Source of the DNA: Candidatus Proximibacter danicus
Lineage (GTDB): Bacteria > Pseudomonadota > Gammaproteobacteria > Burkholderiales > Rhodocyclaceae
DNA: 64,000 nucleotides
Assembly: GCA_016710885.1 (NCBI GenBank)
Contig: JADJUC010000005.1
Span: forward strand, 1-64,000
Direction of reading: 5' to 3'
Below the pieces are notes generated by a model that saw only the letters and a list, made by a program, of their open reading frames with translations, had not been told where the DNA came from and searched no databases. This document shows, piece by piece, positions 17,833-24,505 of the stretch (position 1 is the stretch's first letter; each line of letters opens with the position of its first letter). The translations under genes and the position numbers were made by a program.

Positions 17833-18570
17833 TTACTTTTTTGGCGAGATGCCGCCAAGATCGTTGGGCAGATCGATGCCTACACGTTCGGCCGCCCCGC
17901 GCAGATGGACATGTGCCGCCTGACGTGCTGCAGCCGGATCACCGGCGGTGATGGCTGCGAGCATGAGGTGATGCTCGCGCTGGGCCTCACGCGGCGATTC
18001 CATCCCACGAGGGTGGTCGACCCAGGCCATGCGCCTTGATTCTGAGAACTGGCGCCCAAGAAACTCTGCCAGACGCAGGACGTACTGGTTGTGCGTAGCG
18101 GAGGCAATGGCCAGGTGAAAATCATCGTCTGCCTCCGAACCGTCGGCTTCCGACGACAGCGCCACTTCCATGCGATCCAGGCATTGGCGCATCACCTCAA
18201 CGTCGGCATCGGTACGCCGACGTGCAGCGAGTTCGGCAACGGTTGCTTCGACCATCGTACGCAGTTCGAAGATGTGCAGCAGCGCACTTTCTCCACTGGC
18301 AGAAAGGCGAAAATTGAGACTTTTCGGGTTCTCGGTGACGAAAGCGCCGGAACCCTGACGCGTCTCGATAAGTCCGTCGGCTTTCAGACGAGCAATCGCC
18401 TCACGCACCACCGCCCGGCTGACCCCAAAGGTTTCTGCCAGCACTTTCTCGGTCGGCAGTTGTGCCCCGGGGGCATAGTCTCCCCGCTGGATACGAGCCT
18501 CAAGGTCAGCGGAAACTTCTTCGCTGAGACGTGGCGGGCGTTGGATGCGGCTTAGGGTTTCGAGTGGCAT
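17833..18570 (-). CDS. glcC: GntR-family (FCD) regulator of the glycolate operon
   Basis: 245-residue DNA-binding protein. The N-terminal winged helix (L-E-A-R-I-Q-R-G-D-Y-A-P-G-A-Q-L-P-T-E, then A-E-T-F-G-V-S-R-A-V-V-R-E-A-I-A-R-L) is followed by an FCD effector domain with metal-ligand-like histidines (D-D-D-F-H-L-A-I and E-H-H-L-M-L-A-A-I). As first gene before glcDEF it most likely senses glycolate or a related hydroxyacid. The ATG at 18570 begins MPLETLSRI. A promoter and a palindromic operator lie just upstream, so autoregulation of the whole operon is likely. The name glcC is by context; an LldR-like role is possible. Confidence 0.85.
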   Translation of the reverse strand: MPLETLSRIQRPPRLSEEVSADLEARIQRGDYAPGAQLPTEKVLAETFGVSRAVVREAIARLKADGLIETRQGSGAFVTENPKSLNFRLSASGESALLHIFELRTMVEATVAELAARRRTDADVEVMRQCLDRMEVALSSEADGSEADDDFHLAIASATHNQYVLRLAEFLGRQFSESRRMAWVDHPRGMESPREAQREHHLMLAAITAGDPAAARQAAHVHLRGAAERVGIDLPNDLGGISPKK

Positions 18571-18580
18571 ATAAATCAGG

Positions 18581-18629
18581 TTGTCAGACAATAGTCCTTG
18601 ATCATACGCTGACGTTCCCGCAATGTGAA
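18581..18629 (-). promoter_or_regulatory. Promoter and operator of the glcC-glcDEF operon
   Basis: On the minus strand TTCACA (18629-18624), a 17-base spacer and TATGAT (18606-18601) form a near-consensus sigma70 promoter. Nine bases downstream lies the perfect palindrome TTGTCTGACAA (18591-18581), the form of operator bound by GntR/FCD proteins. It ends 10 bases before the regulator's ATG, where a bound repressor would block initiation or early elongation. Confidence 0.75.
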
Positions 18630-18778
18630 GACACATCAGCAGATCGACCGCATTTCGCACAGGGAAATAACGACTGCCCCGGCACAAAGCCGCAAAAGGA
18701 AAACATCCAGCGCGGCAGACCCAAGAGAGCGGCGGGCCTCCGATATAATCCAGCCCTGCTCTTCACAGGAACTCGCAC

Positions 18779-19330
18779 ATGGGCAACCGCCTTTCCAAGA
18801 TTGTAACCCGCACCGGCGATGCCGGAACCACAGGCCTCGGCGACGGCTCCCGCGTCGGCAAGGACAGCCCGCGCATCGACGCCCTGGGCGAAGTTGATGA
18901 ACTGAACTCGATGCTTGGCGTACTCCTCGCCGAAGCATTGCCCGCCGCCGTCAGCGAGGCGCTGCTCGGCATCCAGAACGATCTCTTCGACCTCGGCGGC
19001 GAACTCTGCTGCCCGGGCATGACGCTCGTCAGCGAAGCGCAGGTGCTGCGACTGGAACAACACGTCGAGGATTTCAACGAAGACCTGCCGCGCCTCAAGG
19101 AATTCATCCTTCCTGGCGGCACGCGCCCGGCAGCCATGGCCCATCTGGCACGCACCGTCGCCCGCCGTGCCGAGCGCAGTGTCGTTACGCTGGCTGCCAA
19201 CGAACCGGTGGCGGACAACATCCGTCGCTACCTCAACCGCCTTTCGGATCTGCTGTTCGTTCTTGGCCGCCACCTCAACCGGGCCGGCGGACGCGGCGAC
19301 GTCCTCTGGGTACAGCGCAAAAACGCTTGA
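18779..19330 (+). CDS. pduO: PduO-type cob(I)alamin adenosyltransferase
   Basis: Transfers the adenosyl group of ATP to cob(I)alamin to make coenzyme B12. 183 residues, the usual size. The ATP site is visible at the N-terminus: K-I-V-T-R-T-G-D-A-G-T-T-G-L-G-D-G. Then G-E-V-D-E-L-N-S-M-L-G, P-G-G-T-R-P-A-A-M-A-H-L-A-R-T-V-A-R-R-A-E-R, and R-Y-L-N-R-L-S-D-L-L-F-V-L-G-R follow in family order. A perfect TATAAT at 18744-18749 lies 29 bases upstream of the start. Divergent from the glc operon. No B12-dependent enzyme is near. Confidence 0.95.
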   Translation: MGNRLSKIVTRTGDAGTTGLGDGSRVGKDSPRIDALGEVDELNSMLGVLLAEALPAAVSEALLGIQNDLFDLGGELCCPGMTLVSEAQVLRLEQHVEDFNEDLPRLKEFILPGGTRPAAMAHLARTVARRAERSVVTLAANEPVADNIRRYLNRLSDLLFVLGRHLNRAGGRGDVLWVQRKNA

Positions 19331-19350
19331 ATGATGCGCTAGCGCATCAT
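19331..19350. repeat. Perfect 20-bp palindrome between convergent genes
   Basis: ATGATGCGCT followed directly by its reverse complement begins at the first base after the pduO stop. There is no T-tract on either strand, so this is not a classical intrinsic terminator. It could still form a hairpin at the 3' end of pduO mRNA and of the converging UbiA-family mRNA, or be a protein site. Confidence 0.5.
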
Positions 19351-19363
19351 GTGGCCCGGAACG

Positions 19364-20227
19364 TCAGGCCAGAATCAGCAGGATCGTAGCCAGCCAGCCG
19401 AAACAGGCGCCGAGCAGGTGTCGGTCAGTCAGTAGTTGCGCCGCCGGATCACCGCCGCCTGCGCGACGGTGTAGCAGAAACAGATAGCGGAACATGCCGT
19501 ACACCACGAACGGAACGGTTGCCACCAGGCGATCCGTTCCGTGCATGAGCACGGTTTCCGGGCTGACGGTGTAGAGGCTGTAGCTGACAATCGTCGCCGC
19601 TGCACAAACGCCGATCAATTTATCGAGCAGTACCGGGTCGTAATCCTCCAGCACCCGCCGATGGCTGGCAGCATCGTCATCCAGCGCCTTGAGTTCAGCA
19701 CGCCGCTTGGCGAAGCCGAGGAACAGCGTCACCATCAGGCCACAAAGTAACAACCAGTTCGACGGAGCAATCCCGACACCGACGGTTCCCGCCAGAATTC
19801 GCAGCATGAAACCGGCGGAAATGATGAAGACGTCGAGGACAACGACGTGCTTGAGGCCAAGGGTGTAGCCGACGTTCAGCAGCAGATAGGCCACAACCAC
19901 ACCGAGTACGGCTGGCGATGCCATCCACGCCAGGCCCACAGCGACCAGCAGACAGGCCAAGCCAAGGAACAGGGCGGAAGAAACGCCGATCGCTCCGGAA
20001 GCCAGCGGCCGACGACATTTTTCCGGGTGCTGACGGTCGTTTTCGCGATCGATCAAATCGTTGCCGACATAAACGGCGGAGGCAGCCAACGAGAACGCGC
20101 CCGCCGCCAGCAACACCTGTGCAACCAGCGCACCATCGTTCCAGCCATGGCCGAAAAGCAGGCCGACAAAAACGAATCCACTTTTCACCCACTGATGCGG
20201 GCGCAGGAGTTTCACCCAGGCGCTCAC
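19364..20227 (-). CDS. UbiA-family prenyltransferase, DPPR-synthase-like
   Basis: 287-residue integral membrane protein with about eight hydrophobic segments. The key motif reads N-D-L-I-D-R-E-N-D-R-Q-H-P-E-K-C-R-R-P, which matches the N-D-x-x-D-x-x-x-D-x-x-H-P-x-K-x-x-R-P signature of decaprenyl-phosphate phosphoribosyltransferases; hydroxybenzoate prenyltransferases (UbiA proper) lack the H-P-x-K. The second acidic motif region is F-A-K-R-R-A-E-L-K-A-L-D-D-D-A. The GTG at 20227 overlaps the stop of the upstream GT39 gene (GTGA), implying coupling. Likely makes a polyprenyl-phospho-ribose type sugar donor; the exact product is inferred. Confidence 0.82.
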   Translation of the reverse strand: MSAWVKLLRPHQWVKSGFVFVGLLFGHGWNDGALVAQVLLAAGAFSLAASAVYVGNDLIDRENDRQHPEKCRRPLASGAIGVSSALFLGLACLLVAVGLAWMASPAVLGVVVAYLLLNVGYTLGLKHVVVLDVFIISAGFMLRILAGTVGVGIAPSNWLLLCGLMVTLFLGFAKRRAELKALDDDAASHRRVLEDYDPVLLDKLIGVCAAATIVSYSLYTVSPETVLMHGTDRLVATVPFVVYGMFRYLFLLHRRAGGGDPAAQLLTDRHLLGACFGWLATILLILA

Positions 20228-21798
20228 CTCGCCTCCCCGGAAAAATAGCGCTCGGTGAATGCACAGCCGCGGGCGGGCAACCACTCGGGTATGCGGTAAT
20301 AGCGGTCACGAACGCGGGTCAGCATGCGCTCATGATATACGGGATATTTGAAGCCTTGCCCGTGCACCGTGTGGAACAACACACCATCGATTTCAAAAGA
20401 CGAGACGTCAACACGCTCGAAGAATGGCGCATAGCTTTCCAAGCGTACCGTTTCCTTGCGCAGCAGCAGAAAATCGCGGCCATCAAGCGCACGGAAGTCG
20501 GTGTCGAAATCATCCTGGCGACCATGAAACGAACCGTCACCAAACACAACCACCGGTCGATCAAGGGCATAGGCCAGTGTGGCTGCCGACGAATAGCTTT
20601 CCATTGCCATCACGCAGCCCTCGCCACAACGGGCGACCGGTTCGCGCAACTGGCGCTCGATGACATCGGCGCGAATGGTGAACACCATGCCGGCATGCAG
20701 GCTGGAATCTTTCCACAGCGACAACGGCAGGTTGAGGAAAATCAGCACGGCGATCATGTGCAGGACAGCAAAAGCGGCCAACCAGCGAACCACTGTGTGC
20801 AACACCGGCAGCGGCAGTACCACGGCGACAGGAACAACCAGCAGAGGAACGAAGGCGAGCAACCAGTGCAGGCCGACAGGTTTGCCGAAGGAAAGCAGCA
20901 GGAACCCCAAAAGCGGCACCCCGGCAAGCCACCCAGCCGCGCGCACGGTCGCATTGTTTGCGGCCACCACAGTGGCACGTCCGCGCCACATCGCCCAGAG
21001 CACCCAGGGCGTCGCCAGATAGGCGAGTGAGACGAAAAAACTCAGCGGGTTCCGCCAGGAAAAGCCGGCGTCCTCGGTACGGTTGATGAAATTGAAGAGG
21101 ATGTTGGACCAGCAGTGGCTGCTGTTCCACCAGAGATTGTAGGCCGGCCCGACCAAAGCGGCAGCGGTCAACAGGCTCAACTGCAGCCAGCGCCCGCGAT
21201 CGCGACGGACAAACACGACATGCGCAGCAAAGGCAAGGCCAAGCAGTGCCGCAAAATACTTTCCGAGGAAACCCATCCCCAGCAGCAGCCCCGCCAGCAA
21301 ATGCCACCCCGGAGAAACATCGCGCTGCCCACGCACATAGGCAAGCACGGAGAGAAAACAGAAAAAAACAACGGGGGTATCGGTGGTAATCAGGACATTC
21401 CACACATTGGCCGGCAGCAAAAGGGTGAGCAGCGCGGCAAAAAGTGCACGCTCGTCGCCCCCCTCCCCGCCGCCGACTTTTTCCCCGGCCTGCCGCACCA
21501 GCCACCACATTCCCCAGGCCAGCAAAAAGGGCAACATCACCGCTGGCAGCCGCAACCACCATGCCGAGCGCCCAATCGCCAGCAACGCTGTCAGCCACCA
21601 GCCGACCATCGGTGGGTGATCGTAGTAGCCACCAGCTGGATGAAGGCCCCAGACGATGAAATAGGCCTCATCGCCGGTCATCGGCAATGCGATGGCAAAC
21701 CACAGGCGAAAGAGCAGCAGCGCCACAATCGCGCCCGTCAGCCAGCGGCCGACGTCAAAGAACGGCGATGGCCCAGGGTGTGCTGGCATATATTTCAT
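20224..21798 (-). CDS. GT39/ArnT-like polytopic glycosyltransferase
   Basis: Membrane glycosyltransferase using a polyprenyl-phosphate sugar donor (PMT_2 type). About 524 residues from the ATG at 21798, or 521 from 21789. The first periplasmic loop carries the catalytic acidic pair and aromatic motif (M-T-G-D-E-A-Y-F near residue 42; Y-Y-D-H-P-P-M-V near 59). Roughly ten hydrophobic segments follow, then a soluble C-terminal domain. The GTGA junction with the DPPR-synthase-like gene suggests the neighbour makes its donor lipid. The first codons (ATGAAATATATG) come from the end of an inverted-repeat element, so the native start may lie slightly downstream. Confidence 0.85.
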   Translation of the reverse strand: MKYMPAHPGPSPFFDVGRWLTGAIVALLLFRLWFAIALPMTGDEAYFIVWGLHPAGGYYDHPPMVGWWLTALLAIGRSAWWLRLPAVMLPFLLAWGMWWLVRQAGEKVGGGEGGDERALFAALLTLLLPANVWNVLITTDTPVVFFCFLSVLAYVRGQRDVSPGWHLLAGLLLGMGFLGKYFAALLGLAFAAHVVFVRRDRGRWLQLSLLTAAALVGPAYNLWWNSSHCWSNILFNFINRTEDAGFSWRNPLSFFVSLAYLATPWVLWAMWRGRATVVAANNATVRAAGWLAGVPLLGFLLLSFGKPVGLHWLLAFVPLLVVPVAVVLPLPVLHTVVRWLAAFAVLHMIAVLIFLNLPLSLWKDSSLHAGMVFTIRADVIERQLREPVARCGEGCVMAMESYSSAATLAYALDRPVVVFGDGSFHGRQDDFDTDFRALDGRDFLLLRKETVRLESYAPFFERVDVSSFEIDGVLFHTVHGQGFKYPVYHERMLTRVRDRYYRIPEWLPARGCAFTERYFSGEAR

Positions 21799-22003
21799 GG
21801 GCGCGACGCTCACTGCGCGCGAGGCAGCGCAAGGCGCAGCGGCGCTGCCTGGCTGGTGCCAGGCAAACCGATGCAACGCTGCGATGCGCCCGCGCAGTGA
21901 CCGTCCCGAAGGGTTGCGGTGAGGAGGCCGCGTCTGCGTCGTTGCGCGCTTTGCAGCCACAGCCTCCTCGCCACAACGCGCTCCACGAAATATATGTCAG
22001 CAC
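21780..22003. mobile_element. MITE-like element with 26-27 bp imperfect terminal inverted repeats
   Basis: The left end (21780-21805) and the reverse complement of the right end (21977-22003) share GTGCTG-R-CATATATTTC-R-TGG, then GCGCG, differing at a few positions. The ~170-bp interior is highly structured. It holds one inverted pair, TTGCGGTGAGGAGGC (from 21914) against GCCTCCTCGCCACAA, and a local GCCTGGCTGGTGCCAGGC hairpin. It encodes no sensible protein. It fills the space between aroG and the GT39 gene, supplying the GT39 start codon region and perhaps the aroG transcript end. No target-site duplication was resolved. Confidence 0.55.
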
Positions 22004-22022
22004 CCCCTATGGCCATGAACGC

Positions 22023-23102
22023 TTACGCGGTCGCTTCGATCAGGCGCCGCTGACGCACGCCCTGCGCCAGCGTTTCGAGTACGCCAAGGGTATCGTCCCA
22101 ACTGATGCAGGCGTCAGTGATGCTCTTGCCGTATTCAAGCGGCTTGTCCGGCGACAGGTCCTGACGGCCAGCATTGAGGTGCGACTCGACCATGACACCG
22201 ATGATGCGCTCGTCGCCGCCGGCGATCTGGCCGGCAACATCCTTGGCCACTTCGATCTGGCGCTCGTACTGCTTGCTGCTGTTGGCGTGCGAGAAATCGA
22301 CCATGACCCGCGCAGCCAGACCGGAAGCGGCGATGTCCTGACAGCACTTGTCGACGCTGGCCGCGTCGTAGTTCGGCTCCTTGCCACCGCGCAGGATGAC
22401 GTGGCAATCCTCGTTACCCGACGTTGACACAATCGCCGAATGGCCGCCCTTGGTCACCGACAGGAAATGATGCGGCGCGCTGGCGGCGCGGATGGCATCG
22501 ACGGCGATACGTACGTTGCCGTCAGTGCCGTTCTTGAAGCCGACCGGGCACGACAGGCCGGAAGCCAGTTCGCGGTGCACCTGCGACTCGGTGGTGCGGG
22601 CGCCGATGGCGCCCCAGGAAATCAGGTCGGCCGTGTATTGCGGCGTGATCGTGTCGAGAAACTCGGTGGCGCAGGGCAGGCCGAGGTCGTTGATTTCGAG
22701 CAGCAGCTTGCGCGCCAGGCGGACGCCTTCATTGATGCGGAAAGATCCGTCGAGGCGCGGATCGTTGATCAGTCCCTTCCAGCCGACGGTGGTGCGCGGC
22801 TTCTCGAAATAGACGCGCATGACGATGATCAGGTCGTCGGCATGACGCAGCATTTCCTTTTCCAGACGCCGGGCGTATTCCATGGCCGCCTCGAAATCAT
22901 GGATCGAACATGGCCCGACCACCACCAGCAGGCGGTCGTCGGCGCCATGAAGCACTCGGTGGATGGCCTGGCGTGCAACGTAGGTGGTCTGTGCGGCCCG
23001 GTTGGAAACAGGGTATTCGCGAAAAACGTGGGCTGGCGGCACCAGCTCCTTGATTTCCTTGATGCGGACATCGTCCGTATTCGGCTTGGTTTGCGGCGTC
23101 AT
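22023..23102 (-). CDS. aroG: 3-Deoxy-7-phosphoheptulonate synthase, class I (DAHP synthase)
   Basis: First enzyme of the shikimate pathway: condenses phosphoenolpyruvate and erythrose-4-phosphate. 359 residues, like E. coli AroG (350). Motifs: V-V-G-P-C-S-I-H-D (metal-binding Cys), M-R-V-Y-F-E-K-P-R-T-T-V-G-W-K-G, G-A-R-T-T-E-S-Q-V-H-R, G-F-K-N-G-T-D-G and the metal-ligand segment V-M-V-D-F-S-H-A-N-S-S-K. Which aromatic amino acid inhibits it cannot be told from this reading. Monocistronic. Confidence 0.97.
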   Translation of the reverse strand: MTPQTKPNTDDVRIKEIKELVPPAHVFREYPVSNRAAQTTYVARQAIHRVLHGADDRLLVVVGPCSIHDFEAAMEYARRLEKEMLRHADDLIIVMRVYFEKPRTTVGWKGLINDPRLDGSFRINEGVRLARKLLLEINDLGLPCATEFLDTITPQYTADLISWGAIGARTTESQVHRELASGLSCPVGFKNGTDGNVRIAVDAIRAASAPHHFLSVTKGGHSAIVSTSGNEDCHVILRGGKEPNYDAASVDKCCQDIAASGLAARVMVDFSHANSSKQYERQIEVAKDVAGQIAGGDERIIGVMVESHLNAGRQDLSPDKPLEYGKSITDACISWDDTLGVLETLAQGVRQRRLIEATA

Positions 23103-23272
23103 GGCACGACCTCGGGATCAACGGCAAAATTTTGGAAGGGGTCGATTCTACAAGAAACGTTGTGCGCTGCGAGCGACGTGGCTAAACGCGGGGGGCTGAA
23201 CGGGCATCGACAGGCGAACAGTCGCGTAGAATTGACCCCTCCGCCACACCGGCAGCCCCCTCACCGGAAATC

Positions 23273-24388
23273 ATGGAACCGGATCTTTTCCCCGACCACG
23301 ACGCCAGCCTGCCCGCAAAGCCACACAAGGGGCGTGGCACGTCGACCAACCCGGACTCGCGCTTCGCCAGCTGGACCCGCCGTACCAGCGACGATGGCTG
23401 GAACTCCGAATCTCCGGCGGCTCCGGCAACCGAACTGTTCATCGACAACGCAAAAACGGTGATCAGCCACAACGACTCACCAGACCTTCCCTTCGATTGT
23501 TCACTGAACCCCTACCGTGGCTGCGAACACGGCTGCATCTACTGCTACGCCCGCCCCAGCCACAACTATCTTGGTCACTCGGCCGGCCTCGATTTCGAAA
23601 CGAAGCTTTATTACAAGCCCGAGGCGGCGCGACTCTTGCGCAAGACGTTGGGGAAACCCGGTTATCTCTGCAAACCCCTGGCCATTGGTACCAATACCGA
23701 CGCCTGGCAACCGATCGAACGACGGCTGCGCATCACCCGTGCGGTCATCGAACTTCTCCTTGAACTGAAACACCCGGCGATGGTGATCACCAAGTCGGCG
23801 CTGATCGAGCGCGATATCGACGTGCTGGCGGCCATGGCCAGCGAACGCCTGATTCATGCTGCCATCTCGCTGACCACACTCAATGGCGAGCTGGCACGTC
23901 AGCTGGAGCCAAGAGCTTCGGCGCCAAATGCACGCATTGCCGCCATCCGCAAACTTAGTGAAGCCGGCATCCCGGTCACGGTCATGGTCTCACCGGTCAT
24001 TCCCGGACTCACCGACCACGAGCTGGAAAAATTGCTGGCCAGCGCCCGCGAAGCCGGGGCCGTTGCCGCCAGCTACAGCGTGCTGCGCCTGCCACAGGAA
24101 CTGCATGCGCTCTTTGAGCGCTGGCTGGCCTGGCACGCACCGCAGAAGGCCTCGCGGGTGATGACCATTCTGTATGACATGCGTGGCGGCCGAGCCAACA
24201 AAGGCAACGACCCGGCATTCGAACACCGCATGCACGGCCTTGGCCATTTTGCCGATCTGCTCGCCCAGCGCTTTGCCCTGCATGTGCGGCGCCTCGGATT
24301 TCCTGGTCTGCCGCCGCTCGAATGCGGCCGATTCATTTCGCCAATGGCCGCCAAGAACGAGAACGAACAACAACTCGGCCTGTTCTAA
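23273..24388 (+). CDS. PA0069-family radical SAM protein
   Basis: 371-residue radical SAM enzyme related to spore photoproduct lyase-like proteins. The [4Fe-4S] motif is C-E-H-G-C-I-Y-C-Y-A-R-P near residue 85, preceded by the characteristic N-P-Y-R-G. Then L-A-I-G-T-N-T-D-A-W-Q-P-I-E and I-T-K-S-A-L-I-E-R-D-I-D follow, as in the PA0069/Rv2578c family. The N-terminal K-G-R-G-T-S-T-N-P segment is also typical. The function of the family is unknown. The nearest downstream gene is the copper receptor, 118 bases away behind a repeat region. Confidence 0.88.
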   Translation: MEPDLFPDHDASLPAKPHKGRGTSTNPDSRFASWTRRTSDDGWNSESPAAPATELFIDNAKTVISHNDSPDLPFDCSLNPYRGCEHGCIYCYARPSHNYLGHSAGLDFETKLYYKPEAARLLRKTLGKPGYLCKPLAIGTNTDAWQPIERRLRITRAVIELLLELKHPAMVITKSALIERDIDVLAAMASERLIHAAISLTTLNGELARQLEPRASAPNARIAAIRKLSEAGIPVTVMVSPVIPGLTDHELEKLLASAREAGAVAASYSVLRLPQELHALFERWLAWHAPQKASRVMTILYDMRGGRANKGNDPAFEHRMHGLGHFADLLAQRFALHVRRLGFPGLPPLECGRFISPMAAKNENEQQLGLF

Positions 24389-24389
24389 T

Positions 24390-24425
24390 CGCTGCGACAT
24401 CGCTGCGACAATCCGTCGCGCGACG
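24390..24425 (+). repeat. Tandem 11-bp repeat and 12-bp palindrome upstream of copper receptor
   Basis: CGCTGCGACA-T is followed at once by CGCTGCGACA-A (24390-24411). The perfect palindrome CGTCGCGCGACG follows at 24414-24425. The block lies between the radical SAM stop and the receptor start, where a transcription factor might bind. No T-tract follows, so terminator function is not supported. Confidence 0.4.
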
Positions 24426-24505
24426 ATTTGCCACATTCCGCATGGCAGCCCCCTTCCGTAGACTTCGCGCCCTATATCGCCATCCGATAAATCAGGGGGA
24501 GTTTC

